Source: Adiantum capillus-veneris
Taxonomy: Eukaryota > Streptophyta > Polypodiopsida > Polypodiales > Pteridaceae
Length of the DNA stretch: 64,000 nt
Direction of reading: 5' to 3'
NCBI GenBank assembly: GCA_014529385.2
Contig: CM043962.1
Location: 124,788,470 to 124,852,469, forward strand
Shown here one piece after another: positions 1 through 11,891 of the stretch; the stretch's first letter is position 1, and every line of letters begins with the position of its first letter. Under the pieces are notes generated by a model. It saw only the letters and a list, made by a program, of their open reading frames with translations. It did not search any database and was not told the origin of the DNA. A program made the translations under genes and the position numbers.

Positions 1-2042
1 TTTTGCATTTGAGCTGCATGAGATAGGGTGTGTGGATCCATCTATAGTCGAACCAATGGTAATATTCATTGTATTTCATGTGCCTTGGACTCTATGACCG
101 ATTCCAATGCCAAAAGCACTCTTGCAAAAGCTTATGATTTACTCAATGAAAAGATAAAGATGGGGTTTTGGAACCTTCATGTGCACCCTACTCATGTAGA
201 TGGTTCACAATATCAAAGAAAAAAGGATCTCTACACTTCATCCAAGACATGTAGTCTGTCAACAAAGTCACAATCAAGAATATGGGTACAGGGCCAATTG
301 TAGATAAGTTTGCAGAAGCATTTGCAGGAAGGGAAATATATTATATAAGGGATTTTTACTCAGGGTATGATCAGTTCCAACTAGCATTGGAAAGCAGGGA
401 CTTCACTATCATGAGAACACCCTTGGGTTTGGTAAGGCTGTGCACCTTACCGCATGGAGCAACCAACTCGGTTCTGCACATGATGAATAGTATGAACAAT
501 GTCCTTCGTGACTTCATACTTCAAATTACAATTCCTTTTCTTGATGATGTTCCAATCAAAGGATGAAACTTAGCTAAAAAATATGAGGCTCTAGATTCGA
601 AGGGGTGCTGTAAATATGTAGCAAACCACATCAATGATTGTGATAGAATTTTAACAAGGCTAGAATAAGTGAACCTTAGATTATCTAGGCAAAAGTCAGT
701 GTTTGGGGTCGAAGAAATATTGATAGTGGGACAGCTCTGTAATCCTCATGGCCGCGGACCTTGTCCAACTAAAGTGGATGGAATACAGAGGATGAAGGAG
801 TTATGCATAAATATCACGGAGGTGAGAAGGTTTCTAGGTGCATGTGTCTTCTATCTCATATGGATTCCACATTATGCACATGTTGTAGATCCTCTTTATC
901 AATTGCTATGGAAGAACCAAAGTTTTCAATGGAATGATGTACATGTAAAAGCTATGAGAAAGTTGAAGCGATTGTTGTTGTCTTCACCAACCTTGAGGAG
1001 GATTGACTATGAGTGTGGAAGACCGATGATTGTGACAGTGGACACTAGTCCAACGGGAATTGGATGGGCAGTAGGACAAGACGATGAAGAGAAACACAAG
1101 TATGTGGTGAGGTTTGGGGCCAAGGTTCTAAGCTCTCGCCAAAGAGCATATCCACAGGTAAAAAGGGAGTTATGGGGGGTGGTTACAGCATTAAGGTGTG
1201 ACAAAGAGTACTTCATTGGATCATCTTTAACTGTGGGGATTGATTGCTTACCACTTCTAGGGATGATTGCAAGATGCTCTACTCCTGATATTGCTATGCT
1301 TAGGTGGATTGCTTATATAAACTCCTTGAATCCAAAATTGAATCACATTGCAGGAAAAGATAACGCAATGGAAGATATGCTTTCAAGGGCAAGGTATGAA
1401 GATGAGGATTATAGAGTTGATGAGGAAGAAGATGTGGGCACAAAATTATACACAATTTCTCATGCAAAGTGTGATGATATATGCATTGTATCTTCACTTG
1501 AGTCCTTTTCAAATGAGTTCTATGAGGATGAATGGTTGCTCATAGGTCGCTACCTGAGTACTTTACAAAATCAAGATAACTGGATTGAATCAGAATTTGA
1601 AAGGATCAGAAAGAAATCATATGGATTCTTCTTGAGGGATGGCTACTTATGGAAACGTCTTAAAAGAAGAGATGGGACTCCATTACGAGTAGTATGTGAT
1701 AAGCCTACTCAGCTCAAAGTTATCAAAGAGCTTCATGAAAGCCTGTATGCTGGACATCCAGCTATATTGGCTACTTTTTTCAAAGTGATTCCAAATGTAT
1801 TCCAATGTACGCCATCGTGATGGATTGCATCCTACATACCCATTAGCCATGCACTATAAATGTGTTGTTGATCTAGTCACAATGCCTATAGGACTTTGGC
1901 AGATGAAATACTTGGTACTTGCACGAGAAGACTTGACAAACCAAGTGGAAGGGCGTGCATTGAGGACAAAAACTACAAAAGCTATTTGTAAATTTTTGCT
2001 TGAAGATGTAATTTGCCGCTATGGCTGTGTGGGAAAGATAGT
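1..2042 (+). pseudogene. Family-A Ty3/gypsy pol remnant, copy 1 (RT-RNase H-partial integrase)
   Basis: Decayed pol of a Ty3/gypsy element, entering from the left edge. About 282-566 reads as reverse transcriptase with FAEAFAGR, DFYSGYDQFQLA and FLDDVPIKG (the last holds the catalytic DD). About 669-1450 is the RNase H region (TVDTSPTGIGWA, YPQVKRELWGVV, CLPLLGMI). From about 1560 comes the start of the integrase (HESLYAGH). The frame is broken by stops at about 564 and 666 and by a shift near 1800. Against the family-A copy at 45.8-55.6 kb, about 65 bases are missing near 1783, removing the CxxC half of the integrase HHCC zinc site. The copy stops abruptly at 2042. A near-identical copy lies 3498 bases downstream. 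A dead element; Ty3 assignment is firm. Confidence 0.9.
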
Positions 2043-3101
2043 ATAGCATCTCGTGCATAGCTCGAGGTAAAAGTAACATCCCCGTCACTAGTATACTCCG
2101 ACACTACATCTGCCTCAACTGTCAAAGCAACTGAGTCCATGGCATCACTACATACATCTCTGAGACTGCCATTGAGGGCGATCTTTTTGAAATGGGGCCT
2201 CTAAACCTAAACCAATGGGCCTTCCCTCACAAAATGTTCGTAAAGAGGTACGCACACTACTTGGGGCACCACCTTCTTTTGGGAGTGGAGAAGGAAACCA
2301 ATAAAAATAACACTTGCACTCACCCACTCAAGCAACACACTTTGAAAACCCCCTTACTCTATATACACTTTGGACACTTGAACACCATCAACAATTATAC
2401 AACCCAATGCCGTGAATCAAATGAAATATGCAATTTGTGGAATAGCATTCACCTTCTCCCCATAAGAATACCCATAATACATCCAAAATCCTCCTCTCTC
2501 AAGCACTCATCAAAAAAATCATGCGCGCAAGACTTGCCTCTCAAACACACAAGAGAATCACTTACATCAAACTAACACACTTTGCATAGAGAGCTCATCT
2601 CCATCTATGCAATGCCGTGACACAAATAAAATCACCATGAGAGGTAGCCACATGCATATGTAATGAAGCAAAAGAGAGTTGGAGTGAGAAATTTCTTTAG
2701 ACCAATTGAATAAGTGTGGAGAAACAAATTCAATGGTAAATTGAGAATAGAACACTTACTTGATTTCTGGCACACCTTTCAAGGGGAGGACAGACGCTAG
2801 CTAACCATCACGAATTGCGACACTTGAAAGTTTTGAAGATGATTTAATGATCATTAACATAACCATGAGAGAGATCATGATGTATTTACAAGTTATTGAG
2901 GTGCTACAATGATTTATTGGGTTGATGGAGTAAGAGATTGTAGAGTAGAAAAAGTGGAGGATAGAGTTGCACTTCCTCCAAAGAGGAGGGTTAGGAGGGA
3001 GGATGTGAAAGAGGGAGAGTTGGGGTTTTCTCTACTATTGATCAAGAAACAACATGAAGTTGAAAATATAGGTGTGTGTCCTTGAGTCTCTCCAAGGGGG
3101 G

Positions 3102-3111
3102 CTATTTATAG
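3102..3111 (-). promoter_or_regulatory. Candidate TATA box, minus strand
   Basis: On the minus strand the sequence reads CTATAAATAG, matching the plant TATA consensus. It is followed by a C-rich initiator-like stretch and preceded upstream by a perfect inverted repeat. No convincing gene lies downstream on the minus strand, so this may be the promoter of an unidentified LTR. Confidence 0.4.
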
Positions 3112-3135
3112 TTGTGTAGGAGAGGGATTATGCTA

Positions 3136-3172
3136 CACTTAATTAGGGTGAGTGATTAGCCCTAATTAAGTG
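3136..3172. repeat. Perfect 13-bp inverted repeat (hairpin)
   Basis: CACTTAATTAGGG at 3136-3148 is the exact reverse complement of 3160-3172, leaving an 11-base loop. It sits just upstream of the minus-strand TATA box. It could be a protein-binding palindrome in an LTR promoter; its function is unknown. Confidence 0.75.
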
Positions 3173-3246
3173 TCCTTTGACCACTCATTGAATATTGGAC
3201 ATAAAAGGGACTATTTATTCACCAAAAATATCATTTTAGACCGTGA

Positions 3247-6200
3247 AGACAAGTGCGAGTGGAGACGAAGTACAAAACTATAGCAAAGAAGGTGAAACCA
3301 GTGGCATTGCCTTTGCCTACAAATTGCAAGGAAACAATGGATCACGCTTCTTTACAACCTAGTCTCCAAGATCCAAAAAGAATTGTACACAAGTTTATGC
3401 AAGAGTCATTGAAGATGCTAAAAGTTGGAGGCAATGACTCTTTGACAGAGACTGAAAGAAAATTCTTTGAACATGCACTCTCCAAACATGGAAAATATTT
3501 TGCATTCTAGCTGCATGAGATAGGGTGTGTGGATCCATCTATAGTCGAACCAATGGTAATATTCATTGTATTTCATGTGCCTTGGAATCTATGACCAATT
3601 CCAGTGACAAAAGCACTCTTGCAAAAGCTTATACATTTACTCAATGAAAAGATAAAGATGGGGTTTTGGAACCTTCATGTGCACCCTACTCACGCAGATG
3701 GTTCACAATATCAAAGAAAAAAGGAGCTCTACACTTTATCCAAGACATGTAGTCTGTCAACAAAGTCACAATCAGGAATATGGGTACAGGGCCAATTGTA
3801 GATAAGTTTGTAGAAGCATTTGCAGGAAGGGCAATATATTCTATGGGGGATTTTTACTCAGGGTATGATCAGTTTCAACTAGCATTGGAAAGCAGGGACT
3901 TGACTACCGTGAGAACACCCTTGGGTTTCGTAAGGATGTGCACCTTACCGCATGCAGCAACCAACTCAGTTGTGCACATGATGAATAGTGTGAACAATGT
4001 CCTTCGTGACTTCATACCTCAAATTACAATTCCGTTTCTTGATGATGTTCCAATCAAAGGATGCAACTTAGCTAAAAAATATGAGGCTGTAGATTCGAAG
4101 GGGTGCCGTAAATATGTAGCAAACCACATCAATGATTGTGATAGAATTTTAACAAGGCTAGAAGAAGTGAACCTTAGATTATCTGGGCAAAAGTCAGTGT
4201 TTGGGGTCGAAGAAATATTGATAGTGGTACATCTCTGTAATCCTCATGGCCGCGGAAATTTCCAACTAAAGTGGATGGAATACAGAGGATGAAGGAATTA
4301 TGCGTAAATATCACGGAGGTGAGAAGGTTTCTAGGTGCATGTGTCTTCTATCTCATATGGATTCCACATTATGCACATGTTGCAGATCCTCTTTATCAAT
4401 TGCAATGGAAGAACCAAAGTTTTCAATGGAATGATGTACATGTAAAAGCTATGAGAAAGTTGAAGCGATTGTTGTTGTCTTCACCAACTTTCAAGAGGAT
4501 TTACTATGAGTGTGGAAGACCGATGATTGTGACAGTGGACACTAGTCCAACGGGAATTGGATGGGAAGTCGGAAAAGACAATGAAGAGAAACAAAAGTAT
4601 GTGGTGAGGTTTGGGGCCAAGGTTCTAAGCTCTCTCCAAAGAGCATATCCACAGGTAAAAAGGGAGTTATGGGGGGTGGTTACAGCATTAAGGTGTGACA
4701 AAGAGTACTTCATTGGAGAATCTTTAATTGTGGGGATTGATTGCTTACCACTTCTAGGGATGATTGCAAGCTGCTCTACTCCTGATATTGCTATGCTTAG
4801 GTGGATTTCTTATATAAATTCCTTGAACCCAAAATTGAATAACATTGCAGGAAAAGATAACGAAATGGCAGATATGCTTTCAAGGGCAAGGTATGAAGAT
4901 GAGGATTATAGAGTTGATGAGGAAGAAGATGTGGGCACAAAATTATACACAATTTCTCATGCAAAGTGTGATGATATATGCATTGTATCTTCACTTGAGT
5001 CCTTTTCAAAGGAGTTCTATGAGCATGAATGGTTGCTCATAGGTCGCTACCTGAGTACTTTACAAAAGCAAGATAACTGGACTGAATCAGAATTCGAAAG
5101 GATCAGAAAGAAATCATATGGATTCTTCTTGAGGGATGGCTACTTATGGAAACATCCTAAAAGAAGAGATGGGACTCCATTACGAGTAGTATGTGATAAG
5201 CCTACTCAGCTCAAAGTTATCAAAGAGCTTCATGAAAGCCTGTATGCTGGACATCCAACTATATTGGCTACTTTTTTCAAAGTGATTTCAAATGTATTCC
5301 AATGTACGCCATCGTGATGGATTGCATCCTACATACCCATTAGCCATGCACTATAAATGTGTTGTTGATCTAGTCACAATGCCTATAGGACTTTGGCACA
5401 TGAAATACTTGGTACTTGCAGGAGAAGACTTGACAAACTAAGTAGAGAGGGTGTGCATTGAGGACAAAAACTACAAAAGCTGTTTGTAAATTTTTGCTTG
5501 AAGATGTAATTTGCCGCTATGGCTATGTGGGAAAGATAGTTGCTGATAGAGGTGAGTTGGATGCAGATGAAGCAAGGGATTTCTTTACGAGAATTGGTAT
5601 CAAGATAGCCCTAACTTGTGCTTATAATCCAGAGGGAAATGGGAAAAGTGAAAGGGGACAACCTCCTATTGTCAAAGCTTTGGGTAAGGCATGCAAAGGT
5701 AGAATGCATGAATGACCAAGGTTGCTACCATACGCTTTATAGGTTGATCGTATAACTCATAGATCGGTAACTGGTTACATGCCTACTGAATTGATGTATG
5801 GTCAAATGCCAATCATGCCAATTGAGGATGTAGTTTCTACTTGGAACATGTTACCTTGGGAAGATGGTGTAAGTAGGGAAAATCTACTTGCTTTGCGCAT
5901 AAAGCAATTGGAAAGAAGACAGGAAGACATAGACATTGAGAAAGCTTGATTGAAGGATGCAAGACTACAAAATAAAGATAGGTTTGATAAAAGACATAGG
6001 CTTTTACCAAAGCCTATTGAAGAGGGTAATTGGGTCCTAATGTACGACAGTAGCCTTGACAACCAACACACCACACAAAGAAAACTTGCAAAAAGGTGGT
6101 TTGGTCCCTATGTTGTCAAACATGTCCATGAAAATGCTACATATACTTTCAGGGAGCTCGATGGAGAAGAGCTTAAAATTCCCATAGTAGGCAAAAGAAT

Positions 6201-6431
6201 CGAGATGTTCAAGAGGAGACATGATAATGATCCTTTTGATTCACAAGAAGATGATGATGAAGAATCTAATTAAATTTCTATAGATGATGATGAAGAAGTA
6301 GAGGATGATCTTCTAGACTTTGCAGAAGATGAAAATGACATTTAAATATTTGTGGATCTTAATGAAGATTAAACCCACATAGGGAAAATGTTGGCACATG
6401 CCGAAGGATGTGCAAGTTCAATGGGGGTGGA
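3247..6431 (+). pseudogene. Family-A Ty3/gypsy pol, copy 2 (RT-RNase H-integrase), inactivated
   Basis: Pol of a family-A element. The pre-RT linker is at 3253-3510, RT at about 3600-4250 (DFYSGYDQFQLA, FLDDVPIKG), RNase H at about 4270-4880 (TVDTSPTGIGW, CLPLLGMI) and integrase at about 5090-6250. The integrase shows ADRGELDAD and NPEGNGKSERG, which carry the second Asp and the Glu of the DDE triad. The C-terminal domain reads KRWFGPYVVKHVHENATYT. Stops and shifts occur near 3510, 4260, 5316, 5714 and 5948. The same ~65-bp deletion seen in copy 1 removes the integrase CxxC. A purine-rich tract (6421-6431) precedes the 3' LTR. The gag-protease half and the 5' LTR are absent. Confidence 0.9.
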
Positions 6432-7626
6432 TGTCGTGCCGTGGTATGTACATAATATGAAATAAAAACATTCACCTCACTTTTGACACTTCTTGATGCA
6501 TGGAAAGAAAAGCATAATCTACATATCGTGATATATGTTAAAGCAGCTACTGCGATCGCTATCATATACATACCTATCCGGGGAGTCGTGGCCCAGGATG
6601 TGGCACATTTGCGTGCTTTTTCACTTGATAAGATCCTTAATTTTATTTGATAATGTACATAGTCCAAGTGTTTCATGGTGGAACACTCATCTCGCCTATA
6701 AGGACTAATGCGGGCAAAAACTGCCAAAAAATAGCAGCTAACATGCGCCGTTGTTGCAGGATTGCATGGAAAGTCACCCAAAATGGTAAATTGATGAAAA
6801 ATGATGCTTATCTGTGATTTTTATTCTTATCCAAGAGATCCCACAAATTTAGGGATTTGTCTAACTCTGTTTGGGATTTTTCGCATTAAAAACAATATTT
6901 TTTGGGTCAAAAATGAGTTGAAAATGGCCTAGTATTCGTCCAAAGTGGCAAAATGGCCCAAAAATTGACACATCAGCTCATATTGCTGTGGGGAAGAGAC
7001 ATAAGGGGTCTTTTTACAGAAAAGAACAGCAATTTTTTTCTAGTGTGTAATGGCTTCCATGGTTGCTCAATCTATGTGTAGGGCAGTCCTGCCTCTTCAC
7101 AATCTTGTATCTGAGCTTGTGAGGGAGTGAATTAGGGTTTCCCCTTATAAACATGGTGTGTGGGATTCAGTTTAGAAGATCATAAATCTCTGAAAAATCA
7201 GAATATTGTCATCGTTAAGGTTGAAGCTCGAGCATTCCTTTCAATTGTTTGATGTTACGACTATGTAATTGGGGGCGAAGCTACAAGATACCATGAAAGA
7301 GAATTGGGTTTCAATTGAGATTTGTGCTTGTATGAGCATTAAGGTTTCATGGTTGAAACTTTAGTGTTTTTTAAATGGTCTTTTAAGTGAAATTGAATGT
7401 GATTCGGTGATCCCCGCAACTACGAAAACAAGCAATTTCCAAGCACGATAGGAAAGAGGGTTTGTGACTTCGCTATCATGAACGCTCTTAGATTTTCAGT
7501 CACCCCTTAGAAAGAGGGTTGGTGATCCTCCACAAACGCTTTTCACAAAGGGTTTGTGACTCTCATCACAAACTCTCACAGCCAGAGGTTTTGCACCTTC
7601 CCAGCTAGACCGCACAGATTCCGACA
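6432..7626 (+). repeat. 3' LTR of family-A copy 2 (1195 bp)
   Basis: Starts TGTCGTGCCGTGG directly after the polypurine tract and ends ...TTCCGACA. It aligns loosely along its whole length with the reverse complement of the family-A LTR at 45779-46830: shared blocks include the start, a CATACCT block, the AAGTGTTTC block and the terminal CTCACAGCCAGAGG block. Divergence is high, so this copy is old or belongs to a different subfamily from the 45.8-kb copy. No gene lies inside it. Confidence 0.8.
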
Positions 7627-7692
7627 CCGTGTTGAGATAGATCCGTAAGCACATGTGTATATTCTAACCCTTGTTCCCGTTTATTATCCCAC

Positions 7693-7755
7693 ATTAAATG
7701 ATCAGTTTAATATGAGAAAATCATTTGGGTTCATTAGATATTAGATTTTATGACA
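7693..7755 (-). repeat. LTR end fragment of family-B chromovirus
   Basis: About 60 bases (ACATTAAATGATCAG ... ATGACA) match the + strand right end of the family-B LTRs at 20200-20263 and 27227-27290, in the same orientation. The rest of that LTR is missing. Confidence 0.8.
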
Positions 7756-8699
7756 TTGCTCATACCATTATCTCGTCTCATCTATTGATCTGAATGTATC
7801 TCATTTTATGAGTAAGTTCATTGTAGATTGGATGCAGAGCTCCATAAAACCTTGGTAGCACATCTTCTTTCTTAGGTAAGGTATACATGATAACAAGACA
7901 ATTTGGCACAAATTCTATATAATTCAGTACTATCTATGTAATACGACACGAGAGAGAAAAATAGATTGACAAACAAAAAATTTGATAGAGTATGCAAACT
8001 AGATAGAACAAAATAGAGAATCTATATTGTTTTATGATGATTATAAAAGGATCTTAGCTCATATCATAACCTCTTGACCACCCGCAAGCTATCTCACTCT
8101 CACTCCCAATCCCAATCACAATCGCATACTCAATCGTTAAATCACAATCATGCAGCCTCCTCTAATGATTGAGGTTGTCTCCTAGAATAGCTAGGGGTGA
8201 AAGCATGTTTAGGTGGTACCACTTTTTGCACCTTTTGGTGGTACCACCAATAGCACCTAGGTGGAGGGAAATTCAATGTTTTTCAAATTTGGGAAAAGAG
8301 CGAGAGGGAAATTCTATATTTGCATGCAATATAGTTTATGTACCTATAATCTAGATGCATGCAAGCCATTATGAGGTGAAGGATGTCCTCGTTTTTTCTA
8401 ACTTATAGTCATCATGGACTAGACACTCCTTGTACTCTTTCTCCTTTCCTCTCATGCAATTACCTTGTGACTCGGACGCCCACCCGTACCTATGTTCTTG
8501 CTCTGCTCCCATAGCTCGTGCACCCCCCATTGCATGTTGTAGCCATCATGATTTTCCCCCCATTGCACCTGTCGCGCTCTGCTATAGACCTGGTGGAGCT
8601 TTTCCCCCATTGCTACCAGCACAAAAGCATAACTTTTGCAGCCTCACCTTGTACAAAGATGACTCCCACAAAGAACACTCCCTTTAGGAAGCGCAAAAA
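7756..8699. repeat. Direct repeat, copy 1 (~945 bp, pairs with 11892-12810)
   Basis: Begins TTGCTCATACCATTATCTCG and is collinear with 11892-12810, with small indels, ending around AGGAAGCGCAAAA. It follows immediately after a family-B LTR end, so it could be the 3' internal part of a related element. No TG...CA ends or primer-binding site support calling it an LTR. Several short open frames in it (for example 8430-8687) are conserved in the second copy only as far as the DNA repeat is. Confidence 0.8.
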
Positions 8700-8736
8700 C
8701 CCGACTCACAGCACGGAGGTGACACAATAGGTGGCC

Positions 8737-8871
8737 CCTGGAACAAACACCACAACACAATACACCCCCATAACAACCACCACACAGTAGACCCCTGCAA
8801 CACATGCAACACAGTAGACACCTTCAACAACCACGACATAGCAGTCCCCTGCAGCCAACATGACGCTACAG
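8737..8871 (+). repeat. Five degenerate 27-bp tandem repeats
   Basis: Units start near 8737, 8764, 8791, 8818 and 8845. Each is 27 bases, or nine codons, and reads in one frame as a Thr/Pro-rich peptide ending TQ-stop, with CAG apparently changed to TAG in several units. The frame continues from a short stretch at 8659 (MTPTKNTPF...). It looks like a decayed low-complexity coding repeat. It is absent from the second copy of the flanking direct repeat. Confidence 0.6.
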
Positions 8872-9838
8872 ACGTAGAACCAAGCATGACTACCAAAAAT
8901 TCCCTCTCCAAATGCATGTTGTCCGCTGAAACTGTGCTAAAAAAGGTGAGCTGTACATTGCATTTTGGTCGTGTCTATCATTAGGAAAAATATGAACCCT
9001 CTAAGGGATCTTTGGGATTAAGGTTATTCAGAGGCCAGCCAAAAGGAAGAGGGTGGTGGACACACTCTATACCCTCAAAAAATTAGAGGGACAAGTTAGC
9101 CGTATAGCGCTTAATAGCCTCTTACCTATTGAGAAGGTAAGGGAGGTGGCTAGGGGAAAGAGAGAGGCGGTGTGGGGGGGGAGGAGGGACCACTTTGACC
9201 TCTTTTCTTCCACTTTTTGGCCCGGATTTAAAAATACACTAGACATTTCAAATTTCAACTTTTTTCCCCTTAAAAGGTCCTCAAACCTATTTCATCGTCA
9301 AAAAAGTAATTTTGATCTCCAGAAGTCAAAAACGTGCACTAAAAACTCCAAAAACTTAATTTTTTAAAAAAATCAAAACATTTTGTTCACCCTCCAAACT
9401 CTTTCCAAACCTATTCTATAGCTAAAGAGTGATTTTCTCTCTCTATAAACCCTTTCCAAGCTCTCCGTTGCTGCAACAACCACATGCGCCCCCTATAGTC
9501 CAGCATTATCTCTCTGCTAGCTTTCTCCCACCTCCATTGTAACACCAAGCAAGCTCCTCCTACATCTCTTCCCTTGCCCACCACATAGTTTTACACCAAG
9601 CTATCTCCTCTCCCTTCTCTCACCTCCATTACAACATGAAACAAGATTCTACTCCTTCTACTTTCATTCACTCACACTACATGGAAACCTCTACTCGCAA
9701 AGGTAGCAAAAGTACGAGCTTAAATAACTTGCATATCATAACAACAGGAGGTGAGAGTATTGCGTGGACATTGCAAGGGTTCATCTCCAATATAAAGATA
9801 GAATGGTGCATTTCAATGATGATTAGAAATTGTTTGTA
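8872..9838. other. No recognisable gene
   Basis: AT-rich with CT-rich, UTR-like stretches at 9430-9640 and a weak CTATAAAC motif near 9442. Open frames here are short and show no family motif. Confidence 0.5.
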
Positions 9839-10563
9839 TTGATCGTTTATGTACATATAATCCAAATTGGTACTCACATAGCACAATGTGTGCCTCATAG
9901 CATCCAAGTGTGGTTCCCTAGAAGATTGCATAAATTGACTTACCAACCCAATTGTGTAGCTCAAGTCTAGATGTGAAATAGTCAAGTAGATCAAGCTACC
10001 AACCATCTTCTTTTACATGGTAGCATTCTCAAACAATTGGCTTGCATCATTTTCCAAATTTAAATTATGATATAAGGGTATCACATTTGTATTAAAATCA
10101 AGCATACCATACTTTTTAAGCATGTCCAAATAATATTCTTTTTGTGATAGCCATACACCCGCTTGTGTGCAAACAATTTCAATGCCGAAGAAGTAGCACA
10201 AGTCTCCCAAGTATATCATCTCAAGTTCTTGCATAAGTAGAGCTTGTACATCTTCTACTTTAGTCACATTATCACATCAAACAATCAAGTCATCCGTACA
10301 ACTGCATATCACAACAATTCTTGCGTCATTCTTTTGTGCATATAATGAGTGATCTACATTTGATACCCTAAAACCCAAGGAAACAAGGAACGCCACAATC
10401 CTCTCATACCAAGTTCTGGTTTCTTACTTCAACTCATGTAGTGATTTCTTGAATCTGCATACAAGGTCACGTAGCCTCATATTCACATAGCCTTGTGGCT
10501 GCATCATATACACAACTTCCTCCAAGTTTCCATTCAAGATAGCAATATTTACATCTCAGTTGA
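9839..10563 (-). pseudogene. Copia reverse transcriptase fragment
   Basis: On the minus strand a nearly continuous Ty1/copia RT runs from DVNIAILNGNLEE (usually DVKTAFLNG) through YMMQPQGYV, GFRVSNVDHSLY, the catalytic-site region, YLGDLCYFFGIEI and WLSQKEYYLDMLKKYGM to GSLIYLTISHLDLSYTIG. At least four stops interrupt it (LHELK-stop, LIV-stop and others). The YVDD active site reads CTDD, so it is doubly dead. No LTR can be assigned. A copia gag remnant on the same strand at 12.9-13.2 kb could be its upstream part. Confidence 0.9.
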
Positions 10564-11216
10564 ACTATACGCTATATGGGATATGTATAATACGTCATAT
10601 ACGGGTGTGTTTTACATGACCTCACATTATACGAGCATATTATATGATGCCACATCAGCAAAAACGGGCAATAGATTTTTTTTCCTAGTTTTTCGATCTA
10701 AAGAAACTTTGATCAAAAAAATTCTCGATCGAAAAACACTTTGCACAAAGTATTTTTTTATCAAAGAATACATTGAGTGAAAACATATAGCGGCAGCACG
10801 CCTTGTTGAGACTAGTATTCATCACAAAAGGTATTCCATATCAATAGTAGAGAAAAAAATTAAAATTACTTATAATTCAAAAATTGTTGTAATTTAAAAT
10901 ATTTTTAAAATCTGTTGTTTAAAATCAATTTAATGTTTTTTAAAAATTTGATTGATTACTTTTCTTAGGTTCAAATAGTGTAAGCTTTGTATGTTGTGTA
11001 GAGCTCAAACTCTCACTCATACAATGTGTTTATTTTTTTGGAGTCACTTGCTACGTGCTCTGTTTACTGACATGTGGAAGTGAATTAGTGATATAATTTA
11101 GAGATTGCCGTTGTGTGCAGAGTGATCTCACATGAGCTTATCAGTCTGCAAAATATAATAGAATAGAGGTTGGTTTTATTTAGGTAGGTTCAATTTTGAC
11201 AGTGAAAATTCTGTGA
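10564..11216. other. AT-rich stretch, no gene seen
   Basis: Long T and A runs and no transposon protein motif. It lies between the copia RT fragment and a truncated family-B LTR. Confidence 0.5.
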
Positions 11217-11794
11217 AATCCAACCAAGAGCCAAGCTTCAATGCATGCTCATCTCCTCTACCATGCTAATTACTAAGCTAAGCTATGCTAATATGAGTGA
11301 TTATGTGAGGGGATGTACATCTTTCTCGTAAGATACTCCTTCTTCCTCTGAATCTACTCTCATACCCTACTAGCTCTCACCATCTTCGAAGGTGTGTGAG
11401 GTCTTGGGTCTGAGAACGGGGATAATTAAAGTTGTGTTTGCTAAGAGTTTTTCTTAGTGCATGAAGCTTTCATCTTCATTGCACTAGCTAGTCTTGAAGG
11501 AACTCAAAGAATTATATTGTACAATGTCTCTCTTGATGGGAGAAACCATAATACAAAGCCTTTTGGAGGGGGGACCGGCTCCATGCAAATCCGGTCCTCA
11601 ACTGTTGTCAATAGCTTAATTTGTCTCTCTTTTGAAAGTATTGTTGATGCTATCTAACTAGGTGTTATGCTTTTTGTTGCTCTCTCCACCCAAGCACTCT
11701 TGTAATTCTCATTAGGAATCTACTCTAATGAAATTCCCACTATGTTCATGCTAATTTTTGCTACACATAAGTTTTTAGACCATTAAATGTTACA
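11217..11794 (+). repeat. Truncated family-B LTR, + orientation
   Basis: Matches the reverse complement of the first ~600 bases of the LTRs at 18559 and 25855, ending exactly at the LTR terminus ...CCATTAAATGTTACA. The 5' part of the LTR is lost. It contains the same 66-70 codon open frame (LASLEGTQRI, NTKPFGGGTGSMQIRSSTVV) as the two LTRs of the complete element. Confidence 0.85.
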
Positions 11795-11891
11795 TCCAGG
11801 AAATCCATAAACAATGTTGGATTTCCTAGAAGTTATCACACAATTCCATTGAGTAGTAACTTGAAGAAATCCATAAAGCATTATGGATTTC
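11795..11891. repeat. 97-bp double fold-back
   Basis: Two hairpins built from the same motif: 11799-11826 (stem GGAAATCCA) and 11866-11891 (perfect 11-bp stem GAAATCCATAA with a 4-base loop). The four motif copies alternate in orientation, so the outer pair can also fold over the whole segment. It lies exactly between a family-B LTR end and the second direct-repeat copy, and resembles a tiny fold-back or MITE remnant. Confidence 0.65.

Larger units (their letters stand above)
2043..3246. other. Unassigned spacer between two family-A copies
   Basis: No gene-length reading frame or transposon protein motif is visible here. The segment abuts the truncated end of family-A copy 1 and the start of copy 2. 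Its right part carries a minus-strand TATA box and an inverted repeat (listed separately), so it may be an LTR or promoter region in minus orientation. I found no TG...CA ends or target duplication to delimit it. The left part is rich in CA and ACACAC-like sequence. Confidence 0.5.

Noticed and set aside
2192-2575. 127-codon + strand open frame in the spacer
   Set aside because: The His/Thr/Pro-rich translation reflects CA-rich DNA; no motif and no coding signal on this strand.
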